Assembly: GCF_003369835.1 (NCBI RefSeq)
Contig: NZ_QPMJ01000005.1
Location: 62,001-126,000, forward strand
Direction: 5' to 3'
Length of the DNA stretch: 64,000 bases
Source of the DNA: Halorussus rarus
Lineage (GTDB): Archaea; Halobacteriota; Halobacteria; Halobacteriales; Haladaptataceae
Shown here: positions 35,770-45,116 of the stretch, piece by piece
Position numbering within the stretch: the stretch's first letter is position 1
How the letters are laid out: each line of letters begins with the position of its first letter
Program-made: the position numbers and the translations under genes
Notes under the pieces: model-generated
Database searches by the model: none
Seen by the model: the letters and a program-made list of their open reading frames with translations, nothing else
What the model was told of the DNA's origin: nothing

Positions 35770-36469
35770 TGCCGACGACCCCATCGCGGCCGCCCGCGCG
35801 GACGGCCGGACGACGCTGACCGAGGCCGAGGCGAAGTCGCTGCTCGCCGGCGCGGGCGTCGAGACCCCGGCGTTCCGAGTTGCGACGGACGCCGACGAGG
35901 CGGCCGACGCGGCCGCGGACCTCGGCCTCCCGGTCGTGGTCAAGGTCTCGTCGCCCGCGGTCACCCACAAGAGCGAGTGGGCCGACGGCGCGGGCGTGGC
36001 GGTCGGCCTCGACTCCCGGGAGGCGGTCCGGGAGGCCGCCGACCGCATCTTCGCGGCGGCCGACGAACGGGAGATTGACGCCGACGTGCTCGTCGAGGAG
36101 GCCCGCGACGTTGAGGCGGGGACGGAGGTCATCGTCGGCGGCCTTCGGGACCCCTCGTTCGGTCCGGTCGTCCTCACCGGCCTCGGCGGCGTGTTCACCG
36201 AGGTGTACGAGGACACCAGCCACCGCATCGCGCCCGTCGACCGGGCCGAGGCGCGCGAGGCCGTCGAGGAACTGACCGCGGCCCGCCTCCTTGAGGGGTT
36301 CCGTGGCCGCGAGCCCGCCGACGTCGACGCGCTGGCGGACGTCGTCGTAGCGGTCGGCGACCTCGTGGTCGAGCACGAAGCCATCGCGGAGGTCGACGTC
36401 AACCCCGTGCTGGCGACCGGCGACGGCGCCGTCGCGCTGGACGCGCTGGTCGTCCTGGAGGGCGAGTGA
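35762..36469 (+). CDS. ADP-forming acyl-CoA synthetase, beta subunit (ATP-grasp)
   Basis: A 235-residue ATP-grasp protein. PVVVKVSSPAVTHKSEWADG (about 57-76) is the nucleotide-binding start, VIVGGLRDPSFGPVVLTGLGG follows, and VDVNPVLATGDGAVALDALV ends the domain. It completes the alpha subunit encoded just upstream. In haloarchaea, alpha and beta are usually fused; here they are separate and coupled by overlap. The stop overlaps the thioesterase start (TGATG). Confidence 0.9.
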   Translation: MSDADDPIAAARADGRTTLTEAEAKSLLAGAGVETPAFRVATDADEAADAAADLGLPVVVKVSSPAVTHKSEWADGAGVAVGLDSREAVREAADRIFAAADEREIDADVLVEEARDVEAGTEVIVGGLRDPSFGPVVLTGLGGVFTEVYEDTSHRIAPVDRAEAREAVEELTAARLLEGFRGREPADVDALADVVVAVGDLVVEHEAIAEVDVNPVLATGDGAVALDALVVLEGE

Positions 36470-36870
36470 TGTACGAGCGCGTTTGGACCGTCCGGTTCTC
36501 GGACACCGACCCGTTCGGCATCGCCCACTACCCGCGCATCGTCGACGCCGTCCACGAGACCTCCGACATGTTCATGGAGGAGATCGGCTTCCCGTTCTGG
36601 GAGATCTCCCAGGAGCACGGGTACGGGCTCCCGCTCGTGAAGATGGACTTCGAGTTCGAGAACCCGGTCGAGGCCGGCGACGAGGTGACGGTCGGGCTGA
36701 CGCCGGATCCGGGCGGCCGGAGCGTCCGGTTCGACTACGAGGCCCGCTGCGACGGCGAGGTCGCGTTCTCGGGGTACGAGCAGCGGGTCTGCGCCCGCAC
36801 GGGCGGAGAGGGCGCCATCGAACTCCCCGACGACCTCCGGGCGGCGATGGAGCCGTACGTCGAGGAGTGA
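36469..36870 (+). CDS. 4-hydroxybenzoyl-CoA-type hotdog thioesterase
   Basis: A 133-residue hotdog-fold thioesterase. RFSDTDPFGIAHYPRIVDAV (from residue 9) matches the Pseudomonas 4-hydroxybenzoyl-CoA thioesterase motif FGDCDPAGIVFYP, with D14 in the place of its catalytic aspartate. It hydrolyses an acyl- or aryl-CoA to the free acid. The overlap with the ATP-grasp gene and its place before gentisate dioxygenase suggest it releases gentisate from gentisyl-CoA. Confidence 0.88.
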   Translation: MYERVWTVRFSDTDPFGIAHYPRIVDAVHETSDMFMEEIGFPFWEISQEHGYGLPLVKMDFEFENPVEAGDEVTVGLTPDPGGRSVRFDYEARCDGEVAFSGYEQRVCARTGGEGAIELPDDLRAAMEPYVEE

Positions 36871-36964
36871 CGCCCGATTCCGGGCGGTGAACGCCGATTC
36901 TCGACCTCGGACGCCCGCCGCGGGGGTCGATACGCTTTTGGGGATTCCATCGCCATGTACTGAC

Positions 36965-37135
36965 ATGGCCGAGTTCGAGAACCCCTACGCCGAGGAGAGT
37001 CCGTTCGTCGAGGCGCACTTCGACTGCCTGGACTGCGGCGGGAAGCTCTGGGAGTACGCCATCCAGCGACAGATGGTCTGCGAGGACTGCCGGGCGGTCT
37101 TCACCTCCGCCGAGATTTTCGACGCTCAGGCGTAG
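36965..37135 (+). CDS. Small zinc-ribbon protein
   Basis: A 56-residue protein with C-x2-C pairs CLDC (about 21-24) and CEDC (about 39-42), enough for one zinc-ribbon. Very small zinc-finger proteins of this kind are plentiful in haloarchaea, and a few are regulators. It has a clear start ATG 36965 and stands alone between the thioesterase and the gentisate dioxygenase gene. Confidence 0.72.
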   Translation: MAEFENPYAEESPFVEAHFDCLDCGGKLWEYAIQRQMVCEDCRAVFTSAEIFDAQA

Positions 37136-37244
37136 CGCTCCCCGCGATGTGACCGTCGACTGAGAAGTTGCGCGGCGCCCGAGCGTCGACGGCCGGGTTC
37201 GGCCGTCCAGTACACTTATGCCGAATCTGTGCCACTAGCTACCT

Positions 37245-38351
37245 ATGGCGCAGCAAGAGCCAGACGACCAGGAGTCACAGGACCCCGAGGACCTCCTCGA
37301 ACTGAGCGACGACACGCGGGGGCTCCTCGAGCGGAACAGCCTCCGGCCGCTCTGGGAGGTCGAGGACGACATGGGCCACGTCTACGACGACCTCGAGGCG
37401 GACATCTGGAAGTGGGAGGACATCCAGGCCGCCATCGACGGCATCGAGGACGACGTCCCCATCGCCGACCTGCCGCCGGGGTTCCAGCGCCGGGTCGCGG
37501 TCCCAATCAACACCGCGCTGGGCAACGCCGTCTCGAACACCATCTACGTCGGCGTCCAGACGGTCTCGCCGGGCGAGACCGCGCCCTCGCACCGCCACGG
37601 CGCCAACGCCCTGCGGTTCACCATCGACGGCCACGAGGACATGAAGACCGTCGTCGCGGGCGAGGAGTTCCCGATGAAGGACAACGACCTCGTCACCACG
37701 CCCCAGTGGGAGTGGCACGACCACGTCAACGACTCCGACGAGACCGCCGCCTGGCTCGACGTGCTGGACCTCCCGCTCGTGCTCGACTCGCTGAACGCCC
37801 GCAATACCTTCGAGAACCACGAACTCGAGCGCCAGCCCGTCACGAAGACCCAGGGCTACTGGGACTCCCAGTACGGCCGCGCGCGCGACGCCGACGATGC
37901 GAAGCAGGACGGCATCCCGGGCCCGTTCGAGGGCATCCGGGAGGCGACGCCGCCGTACCGGTTCCGGTGGGAGGACACCCTGGAGACGCTCCGCCAGCGC
38001 GCCGACAACGACAACCCCGACCCCCACGACGGCTACAGCCTCTCGTACGTCAACCCGGCGGCCGGGAAGCCGCCGCTGTTCCCCACGATGTCGTTCCGGG
38101 CCCAGCTCCTCCAGGAGGCGACCGACCCGCACTTCCACAACGCGGTGGAGGTGTACTTCGTCATCGAGGGCGAGGGCGCGACCCACGTCGACGACGAGGC
38201 CCTGGAGTGGAGCCAGTGGGACATCTTCGTGGTGCCGCCGGACGCGACCCACCACCACGAGCCCGACGACGAGGCCATCCTGCTCGGCATGACTGACCGG
38301 CCGGTGTTCGAGGCGTTCAACTTCTACGCCGAGGCCGAGCCGTCGTCGTAA
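37245..38351 (+). CDS. gdoA: Gentisate 1,2-dioxygenase
   Basis: A 368-residue bicupin. The first cupin has SHRHGANALRFTIDG (H116, H118) and a later EWHDH (H158, H160), which supply the iron ligands; the second cupin has DPHFHNAVEVYFVIEGEG. The size and layout match gentisate 1,2-dioxygenases, including one already known from Haloferax. It cleaves gentisate to maleylpyruvate with oxygen. It has its own promoter, ACTTATGCC near 37215, and stands close to the thioesterase. Confidence 0.93.
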   Translation: MAQQEPDDQESQDPEDLLELSDDTRGLLERNSLRPLWEVEDDMGHVYDDLEADIWKWEDIQAAIDGIEDDVPIADLPPGFQRRVAVPINTALGNAVSNTIYVGVQTVSPGETAPSHRHGANALRFTIDGHEDMKTVVAGEEFPMKDNDLVTTPQWEWHDHVNDSDETAAWLDVLDLPLVLDSLNARNTFENHELERQPVTKTQGYWDSQYGRARDADDAKQDGIPGPFEGIREATPPYRFRWEDTLETLRQRADNDNPDPHDGYSLSYVNPAAGKPPLFPTMSFRAQLLQEATDPHFHNAVEVYFVIEGEGATHVDDEALEWSQWDIFVVPPDATHHHEPDDEAILLGMTDRPVFEAFNFYAEAEPSS

Positions 38352-38493
38352 TCGCCGGGGGAGCGCGCCGATAGAATTGCGGATCGCCTCGACCGCTCCG
38401 TCTTCGACATCGATACTGGTTTCGCGGGCGACCCGTCCGGGTAGGGCGTTCGATGATTCCCCGACGCGACGGGCCGTCGTGCGTCGGATTTAA

Positions 38494-38525
38494 TGTAACA
38501 AAAATTACAACTACCGCATCATTTA
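38494..38525 (+). promoter_or_regulatory. Promoter and TGTAA-N6-TTACA dyad before livK
   Basis: TGTAA (38494-38498) and TTACA (38505-38509) form an inverted pair around CAAAAA, and a TATA-like ATTTATCA follows near 38520. The dyad is 48 bases before the ATG at 38557, a plausible regulator site for the import genes. Confidence 0.45.
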
Positions 38526-38556
38526 TCATGGACGTGCAACTGTAAACGTGTAGAAC

Positions 38557-39816
38557 ATGGTGGACAGTAACAGTTCCCACAATAGACGCACGTATCTCAA
38601 GACAGTCGGCGCGCTCGGGGCGGTCGGAACGACGGGGCTCGCGGGATGCACCCGGCTCGGCATGGGCGGCGGGGGCGGCGGGGATTCGACGATCACCGTC
38701 GCAGCAACCGTCCCCGAGTCGGGGCGGTTCTCGTCGCTCGGGACGGACGTCAAGCGCGGCTACGAGCTCGGTGTCAGCAAGATGAACGAACAGCTCGACC
38801 AGGAGGTCGAGCTCCTCATCCAGGACGACGAGAGCAGCGCGGACGTCGTCCGGCAGAACCTCCAGCAGATGGTCAGCAACAACGACGTCGACATGATCTG
38901 GGGGAGCTTCTCCAGTCTGCTGGTGACCGCCGGGAGCGCGTTCGCCGAGAACAACGACCTGCCGTTCCTCGGGGCGTTCTTCGCCTACGAACAGCCCCAC
39001 CGCAACGAGGGCTACGAGTGGACTTACTCGCCGTTCCCGAAGTCCCGCGACGTCGCCCGCTCGACGAAGGGGCTGCTCGAGCTGATCCCGGAGGGCGAGC
39101 GCCCGACGAACGTCGGCATCTGGGAGCCCAACACCGGCTGGGGCAGCGAGCAGGCCGACGCCTGGGAGGAGACGCTGAGCGGCGCCGGCTACGACATCGT
39201 GCTGCGCGAGACGTTCCAGATCGGCTCCGAGGACTTCTCGACGCTCATCTCCCAGTCCGACAGCGCCGACGTGGAGATCCTGCTGTCGAACCCCTCGCCC
39301 CCGGGCGGCATCACGTCGGTCAACCAGATGCAGTCCAACAACTGGACCCCGAAGGTGCTGAAGTACGTCCGCGGGGCCGACCCCAGCGCCTGGTGGTCCG
39401 CGCTCGGCGAGAAGGGCGCCTACGCCTGCATGTGTCCCGGGTGGGTGCCCGGGCTCACCGGCGGCGGCAACGACCAGATGCGGTCGGCCTACGAGGAGGA
39501 GTACGGCCTTGACGAGGGTCAGCTCATCAACACCGCTGTCGGCGGCGCCTACAACGTCGCGCAGGTGGCGAGCCAGACCGTCCAGGCCGCCGACTCGACC
39601 GACCCGAGCGACCTCCAGAGCGCGCTCCGCTCCGAGTCGTTCGAGACCGTCATCGGGAGCTTCAGCTTCGAGAACAACGGACTGCCCGCCGAGGGCGAGC
39701 TGACCGCGCCGACCGGCCAGTGGTGGAACGGCAACCAGCACACCGTCTTCCCGGACGTCGACGGCGAGGCCGCGATCGACTTCAAGTACCCCATCCCGGC
39801 GTGGGGCGAGCGGTAA
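38557..39816 (+). CDS. ABC importer substrate-binding lipoprotein (LivK-like)
   Basis: A 419-residue periplasmic-binding protein of the branched-chain/aromatic group. The twin-arginine motif RRTYLK (10-15) and lipobox LAGC (C31) mark a lipidated Tat substrate. The mature protein has the type-I folding (SGRFSSLGTDVKRGYELGVSK, then DDESSADVVRQNLQQMVSNN). Relatives bind amino acids, amides or aromatic acids. In this context an aromatic acid is favoured. It begins an LivKHM run on the plus strand. Confidence 0.92.
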   Translation: MVDSNSSHNRRTYLKTVGALGAVGTTGLAGCTRLGMGGGGGGDSTITVAATVPESGRFSSLGTDVKRGYELGVSKMNEQLDQEVELLIQDDESSADVVRQNLQQMVSNNDVDMIWGSFSSLLVTAGSAFAENNDLPFLGAFFAYEQPHRNEGYEWTYSPFPKSRDVARSTKGLLELIPEGERPTNVGIWEPNTGWGSEQADAWEETLSGAGYDIVLRETFQIGSEDFSTLISQSDSADVEILLSNPSPPGGITSVNQMQSNNWTPKVLKYVRGADPSAWWSALGEKGAYACMCPGWVPGLTGGGNDQMRSAYEEEYGLDEGQLINTAVGGAYNVAQVASQTVQAADSTDPSDLQSALRSESFETVIGSFSFENNGLPAEGELTAPTGQWWNGNQHTVFPDVDGEAAIDFKYPIPAWGER

Positions 39817-39861
39817 TTACTTGTCGCGGCTCCCCACTACACTCGTATATCCGTTTCACAC

Positions 39862-40743
39862 ATGGTAGCAACTGACCTCGTGTTCGAGTCGCTGTTAAAC
39901 GGGCTCCTGCTCGGCGGAATCTACGCCGTCGCGGCGCTCGGTCTCTCGCTCGTGTTCGGCATCATGGACATCGTCAACCTCGCCCACGGGCACATGCTCA
40001 TGGTCGGCGCCTACGTCTCCATCCTGCTGTTCACGGCCACCGGCATCACGCCGCTGGTCGGGATGGTGCTGGCCGCGGTCGTGCTGTTCGGCTTCGGCAT
40101 GCTGCTCCAGCGGTTCGTCCTCAAGAACGTCGTCGGCGAGGGCATCGAACAGCCGATCATCGTGCTGTTCGGGCTCGCGCTCGTGTTACAGAGCCTCGGC
40201 CGCATCGTGCTCGGTAGCGACGCCCAGGCGGCCGACATCGGCATCCCCGGCGACGCCATCGCGATCGGATCGGCGACGCTGTCGTTCCCGCGGATGGTCA
40301 CGTTCGTCGTCGCGCTCGTGCTCATCCTCGGGACCTGGGCGTTCCTGAAGTACACCACGACCGGGCTGGCCATCCGGGCGACCGCCCAGAGCACCTCGGC
40401 GGCCCAGTACATGGGCATCGACACCGACAACATCTACGTGCTCACGCTGGGCATCGGGACGGCGCTGGCCGGCGCGGCCGGCGCGCTGCTCTCGATGCTG
40501 TTCCCCATCACGCCGTTCGTCGGCTGGTCGTACCTGCTGAAGGCGTTCGCGGTCGTCGTACTGGGCGGCGTCGGGAGCGTCGCGGGCACGCTCGTCGGCG
40601 GGCTCATCCTCGGGGTCTCCGAGAACGTCGGCGTGCTCTGGCTGGGCGGCGGCTTCCGCGACATCATCAGCTTCAGCATCTTCCTGGGCGTGCTGCTGAT
40701 TCGGCCCCAGGGCCTGTTCGGCAACTCCGGAGGTGGCGAGTGA
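39862..40743 (+). CDS. Branched-chain-type ABC permease (LivH-like)
   Basis: A 293-residue permease with about eight helices. LLNGLLLGGIYAVAALGLSLVFGIMDIVNLAHGHMLM is the LivH start motif, and the loop GLAIRATAQSTSAAQYMGID (EAA-like coupling) is present. It lies 45 bases after the binding-protein gene and overlaps LivM by one base, so the three are one operon. Confidence 0.93.
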   Translation: MVATDLVFESLLNGLLLGGIYAVAALGLSLVFGIMDIVNLAHGHMLMVGAYVSILLFTATGITPLVGMVLAAVVLFGFGMLLQRFVLKNVVGEGIEQPIIVLFGLALVLQSLGRIVLGSDAQAADIGIPGDAIAIGSATLSFPRMVTFVVALVLILGTWAFLKYTTTGLAIRATAQSTSAAQYMGIDTDNIYVLTLGIGTALAGAAGALLSMLFPITPFVGWSYLLKAFAVVVLGGVGSVAGTLVGGLILGVSENVGVLWLGGGFRDIISFSIFLGVLLIRPQGLFGNSGGGE

Positions 40744-41792
40744 TGTCGGAGGTCGAGGACATCTTCACCTCCCGGCGCCGGATGGCGGTGGCGGCCGTCG
40801 TCGTGCTGTACCTGCTGGCCGTCCCGTTCATCACCACCGCCTACGTCACCGAGATCTTCTTCACCGGGCTGGTGTTCGTGATGCTGGGCGTCTCGTGGAA
40901 CCTGCTCGCGGGCTACGCGGGGCAGGTGTCGCTCGGTCACGCCGCCTTCTTCGGCGTCGGCGCGTTCGTCGCGGCGTGGGTGACGACGCCGGCCCGGGCG
41001 AACCTCCCCGAGGCGCTCTCGCTGCCGGGTGCCCCCGCGATAGTCACGGTGCTGTTCGCGCTGGTCGTCGGGACTGCGGTAGCCGCGCTGCTCGCCGCCG
41101 TCACCGGGCCGATAATGTTCCGGCTGACGGGCCACTACTTCGCCATCGGCACGCTGGCGCTGGCCTCCATCATCCAGCTGGTGATGCTCGACCAGCGCCA
41201 ACTGACCGGCGGCTCGACCGGCTACTACGTCAACGAGTACCTCGGGGACGCCGGCATGTTCCTCCTGACGCTGGCCGCGACGCTCGGGATGGTGGCGGTC
41301 GTCTACCGCATCGTCGACAGCCGGTCCGGACTCGGGATGCGGGCCATCCACGACGACGAGGAGGCCGCCAGCAGCCTCGGCGTCAACCCCCTGAAGTACA
41401 AGCTGTACGCCTTCGTGATCTCGTCGGGGATGGCCGGCCTCGCGGGCTCGCTCTACTCCCAGTTCACGCTGTACGTCAACCCCGACGCGACGCTCAACGT
41501 CGTCTGGATGGTCGACACGCTGGTCGTCGTCATCCTCGGCGGGATGGGGACGGTGCTCGGGCCGCTGTTCGGCGCCGGCCTGTTCGTGGGGCTCGACACG
41601 CTGCTCCGGTCGTTCGCGGGCGAGTTCGCGACGACCATCGAGGGCGCGCTCATCATCCTGTTCATGCTGTTCGCCCCGCAGGGCGTCTATGGGTACTTCA
41701 CCGAGCGGTACGGCGACGAGGAGGAGCCGCCGGCCGCGACCGACCCCGAGGCGGCGAGCCTCGACGGCTCGACGCCCGAGCACAACGAGTAG
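40743..41792 (+). CDS. Branched-chain-type ABC permease (LivM-like)
   Basis: A 349-residue permease. The LivM signatures NLLAGYAGQVSLGHAAFFGVGAF and GLGMRAIHDDEEAASSLGVN are both present; the latter contacts the ATPase. I start at ATG 40743, which overlaps the LivH stop; a GTG three bases earlier is possible. Downstream is a convergent LivF gene separated by 88 bases. Confidence 0.93.
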   Translation: MSEVEDIFTSRRRMAVAAVVVLYLLAVPFITTAYVTEIFFTGLVFVMLGVSWNLLAGYAGQVSLGHAAFFGVGAFVAAWVTTPARANLPEALSLPGAPAIVTVLFALVVGTAVAALLAAVTGPIMFRLTGHYFAIGTLALASIIQLVMLDQRQLTGGSTGYYVNEYLGDAGMFLLTLAATLGMVAVVYRIVDSRSGLGMRAIHDDEEAASSLGVNPLKYKLYAFVISSGMAGLAGSLYSQFTLYVNPDATLNVVWMVDTLVVVILGGMGTVLGPLFGAGLFVGLDTLLRSFAGEFATTIEGALIILFMLFAPQGVYGYFTERYGDEEEPPAATDPEAASLDGSTPEHNE

Positions 41793-41880
41793 CGCCGTTC
41801 CGCTCTCTTCTCCGAGCGCCCAATCCGCGACAGTCTTCCGTTCCCGGGCTCGATTGACGAAGGTCTTCCTCCCCGACTCC

Positions 41881-42585
41881 TCAGCCGCCCAGGTACGAGG
41901 CCGCCACGCGCTCGTCGTCGGCCAGTTCCTCGGCGGTGCCCGACAGCGAGATGCGGCCCGACTCGAGGACGTACCCCCTGTCGGCGATCCGGAGCGCGTG
42001 GTTGACGTCCTGCTCGACCAGCAGCACGGTGGTCCCCTCCTCGTTGATGCGCTGGATGGCGTCGAACACGTCCTCGACCAGCACCGGCGCGAGCCCGAGG
42101 CTGGCCTCGTCGAGCAGCAGCAGGTCGGGGTCGCTCATCAGCCCGCGCCCGATGGCGAGCATCTGCTGTTCCCCGCCCGACAGGGTGCCGGCCTGCTGGC
42201 CGGTCCGCTCCTCGAGTCGGGGGAAGATGTCGAAGATCCGGTCCATCCGCTCGCTCATCCCGGTCCGGTTGGCGTACGCGCCCAGCCGCAGGTTCTCCTT
42301 GACCGTGCTCTCGCCGAATATCTCCCGGCCCTCGGGGACGTGGACGATGCCCTTCGGGACGACCTCGTCCTGGTCGAGTTCTCCGATCTCCTCGCCCTCG
42401 AATCGGATGCTGCCGCTTGTCGGCGTCAGCGGGCCGCAGATCGTCTTCAGGATGGTGGTCTTGCCCGCGCCGTTCGCGCCGAGCAGCGCGACCGTCTCGC
42501 CCTCTGTGACCGAGAGGCTGGCGTCCCAGATGACCTGCACGTTCCCGTACGCCACGTCGATTCCGTCGACTTCGAGTAGTGTCAT
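41881..42585 (-). CDS. Branched-chain-type ABC ATPase (LivF-like)
   Basis: A 234-residue ATPase with Walker A GANGAGKTT (34-42), signature LSGGEQQMLAIGRGLM and Walker B LLLLDEASLGL. The length and the HVPEGREIFGESTVKENLRLG block mark LivF. It is convergent with LivHM, so the operon was broken or rearranged; the LivG partner is 7.7 kb away. The start is ATG 42585. Confidence 0.92.
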   Translation of the reverse strand: MTLLEVDGIDVAYGNVQVIWDASLSVTEGETVALLGANGAGKTTILKTICGPLTPTSGSIRFEGEEIGELDQDEVVPKGIVHVPEGREIFGESTVKENLRLGAYANRTGMSERMDRIFDIFPRLEERTGQQAGTLSGGEQQMLAIGRGLMSDPDLLLLDEASLGLAPVLVEDVFDAIQRINEEGTTVLLVEQDVNHALRIADRGYVLESGRISLSGTAEELADDERVAASYLGG

Positions 42586-42758
42586 CGGTTATCGCGGAGT
42601 ACAGACCACTCCGACAAAAGCCTACCCCTGATTCGGCGTCGGGCCGGGGAGAGCCGACCCCGAATGGGCGCCCGGACGGACCGGACCCGCGCTCGATCGC
42701 CTCTCGGGTCCCGCGCCACGTCGCTACTTGTTTAACGCCGCTCGCGAAACAGTCGTCC

Positions 42759-44222
42759 ATGCCATCGGGTGACACCGACGACGCCGCGACGGAGCGCGAG
42801 CTCCGCGATCTGGTCGACCGCCTGCTGACCCGGGACGCCGACGCCCACGCCCGGGCCCTCGAGCGCCTCGCCGAGGTCGGCGACGAGCGCGTGATTCCCC
42901 ACCTGGTCGAGGTCGAGATGATCGACTCCATCGCCAACGACTGGTCGGAGTTCGGGTTCCCCGAAGTGCTCCGGGACCGCGCGCCGCCCCGGTACCTCGA
43001 ACTCCCCGAGGCGTCGTGGCCCGGCGTCGAGGCGGCGCTGGCGGCGATCGCGGAGCCGAACTTCGACTCGCGGTACGCGTGGGTCGAGTGGGAGACCTGG
43101 TACTCGCAGCAGGATAGCGAACCGCTCGCCGGCTTCGACGACTGGAAGCTCCAGCTCTACCGGTCGTTCCTGCCGCCCGTGGGTCGACTGCTCGACGTCG
43201 AACCCCGCGAGTTCGACCTCCAGGACGTCCGGTGGGGCAACTGCGACTCGTCGTTCCTGGCGGCGCTCAACGGCCCCGACTTCGTCCCCGGCGACGCCGT
43301 CGACGCGGCCGGGTCGGGCGGGGAGTCCGAGCGCTACCTCGAAGCCGACGACCGCGTCTTCGGGTTCGAGTTCGACGGACAGGCCTACGCCGTCCCGCGC
43401 TGGGTGCTGTTCCCCCACGAGATGCTGAACGTCGAACTCGACGGGGTGCAGCTCAGCCTCACCTTCTGCACGCTCTGCAACGCGCCCATCCTCTACGACT
43501 GTCGGGTCGGCGACCGCGACCTGACGTTCGGGAGCACGGGCATGCTGCTGGCGGGCAACAAGGTGATGTTCGACGAGGAGACCGAGAGTCTCTGGAGCCA
43601 GCACCGCGGCGTCCCCATCGCCGGCGAGTTCGCCGAAGAGGACGACCTCCGCCTCGACGTCCTGCCGGTCACCCAGACCGACTGGGCCGAGTGGAAGGAC
43701 TCGCACCCCGAAACGCTCGCGCTCGACGTCGACACCGGGTACGACTACGACTACCGGTTCTACGACGGCAACATCGGATTCTTCCGCCACTACTGGGAGG
43801 ACGAGAGCGCCGTCCAGCCCGGCGTGGAGGTCGCGGACGGCGACCTGCCCGAGAAGGAGTCTGTGTACGGCGTCACCGGCGCGGACCCGGACGCGGTCTA
43901 CGTCTTCCCGGTCGAGACGGTCCGCGAGAAGGCTCCCGTCGTCGCCGACCTCGACGGCCGCGCAGTCGTCGCGCTGGCCGACGAGACCGACGACGTGGCC
44001 GTCTACGAGGCGCCGCCCGCGCCCGTAGAGACGGCGGCAGAGGACGGCGGCGACCTCGTCGACGCCGAGGGTCGGCGGTGGACCGTGACCCGCGATGCGC
44101 TGGTCGGCGACGACGGCGACGACCGGCTCGAACGCGTGGCGGGCCGTCACGGCCTCTGGTTCGCCTTCCGGTCGCAGTACGACGACGCCAGGGTCGTCAC
44201 CGGCGAAGAATCGGGGGAGTAA
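42759..44222 (+). CDS. DUF3179-domain protein
   Basis: A 487-residue protein. Residues 1-130 are a helical HEAT-like region (LVDRLLTRDADAHARALERL), and the rest is DUF3179, marked by FCTLCNAPILYD, FGSTGMLLAGNKVMFDEETESLWSQ and VLPVTQTDWAEW. DUF3179 proteins are abundant in haloarchaea and bacteria but uncharacterised; the CxxC suggests a redox or metal site. No signal peptide is present. It stands between LivF and the hydrolase gene on the opposite strand to both. Confidence 0.85.
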   Translation: MPSGDTDDAATERELRDLVDRLLTRDADAHARALERLAEVGDERVIPHLVEVEMIDSIANDWSEFGFPEVLRDRAPPRYLELPEASWPGVEAALAAIAEPNFDSRYAWVEWETWYSQQDSEPLAGFDDWKLQLYRSFLPPVGRLLDVEPREFDLQDVRWGNCDSSFLAALNGPDFVPGDAVDAAGSGGESERYLEADDRVFGFEFDGQAYAVPRWVLFPHEMLNVELDGVQLSLTFCTLCNAPILYDCRVGDRDLTFGSTGMLLAGNKVMFDEETESLWSQHRGVPIAGEFAEEDDLRLDVLPVTQTDWAEWKDSHPETLALDVDTGYDYDYRFYDGNIGFFRHYWEDESAVQPGVEVADGDLPEKESVYGVTGADPDAVYVFPVETVREKAPVVADLDGRAVVALADETDDVAVYEAPPAPVETAAEDGGDLVDAEGRRWTVTRDALVGDDGDDRLERVAGRHGLWFAFRSQYDDARVVTGEESGE

Positions 44223-44237
44223 GCGGCGCGCGGCCGA

Positions 44238-45116
44238 TTACTCCTGGCCGCCCTTCTGGACGTCGACGTCGTCGAAGCGGACGTCCCGCTCGGTCACGTC
44301 GACGGTCATCGAGCCGACGTTCTCGATCTCGGCGTCGATGCTGTCGCCGTCCGAGAGCTCGCTGACGCCCTCGGGCGTGCCCGTGGTGATGACGTCGCCG
44401 GCCTCGATGGTGGCGCCGATGGAGGCGTACTGGACGACGTCCGCGCAGGTGTACACCATGTCGCCGGTGTTCTCCTGCTGGCGGGTCTCGCCGTTGAGCT
44501 GGAGCTCCATCTCGAGGTCCTGGGGCTCGCCGACCTCGTCGGGCGTGACCACGCACGGGCCGACCACCGTGAACGTGTCGTAGGACTTCCGGTTCGAGCG
44601 GTCCTGGTCGCCGCGGACCGAGATGTCGAGCAGGATGGTGTAGCCGAAGATGTGGTCCCACGCCTCGTCGGCGGAGACGTCCTTGACGTCGTCGTCCATC
44701 ACGAACGCGAGCTCGATCTCGTGGTCGGTCCGGCGGTCCGAGAACGGGAGCTCGACGCCGTGGTCCGGGCCGACGACGCTCGAGGGCGCCTTGAGGAAGT
44801 AGCCCTTGTCCTCGATGGTGAACCACTCGTCGGTGGTGATGTCGCGGTCCGAGAGCGCCTCCTCGATGTGGTTCTCGTAGTTGAGCGGCGCGGCGATGAC
44901 CTTCCCCGGCCGGCGGACCGGCGCGCCGAGTTCGACGTCCGCGCGGTCGTGGTCGGGGTCGGCGTCTTCGTACTCGCTCGCGTCGTAGTCGCCCCGGATG
45001 TACTCGCGCAGCGGGTCGCGGGCGTCGATGCCGAGTCGGTCGGTCAGGTCGACGACGCCGCTGCCGTCGTCGGTCAGGAGTCCCAGTCGGTCCTCGTTGT
45101 AGCGGACGAATCGCAT
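44238..45116 (-). CDS. Fumarylacetoacetate hydrolase family protein (candidate fumarylpyruvate/maleylpyruvate hydrolase)
   Basis: A 292-residue FAH-family protein. GKVIAAPLNYENHIEEA is the family block, EIELAFVMDD and FGYTILLDISVRGDQDR carry the metal ligands (E, E, D), and ITTGTPEGV ends the core. These enzymes split beta-diketo acids such as fumarylpyruvate into fumarate and pyruvate, the last step of the gentisate route; maleylpyruvate hydrolysis is the alternative since I see no isomerase gene. ATG 45116 (MRFVRY) is preferred over an ATG 27 bases upstream. Confidence 0.87.
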   Translation of the reverse strand: MRFVRYNEDRLGLLTDDGSGVVDLTDRLGIDARDPLREYIRGDYDASEYEDADPDHDRADVELGAPVRRPGKVIAAPLNYENHIEEALSDRDITTDEWFTIEDKGYFLKAPSSVVGPDHGVELPFSDRRTDHEIELAFVMDDDVKDVSADEAWDHIFGYTILLDISVRGDQDRSNRKSYDTFTVVGPCVVTPDEVGEPQDLEMELQLNGETRQQENTGDMVYTCADVVQYASIGATIEAGDVITTGTPEGVSELSDGDSIDAEIENVGSMTVDVTERDVRFDDVDVQKGGQE

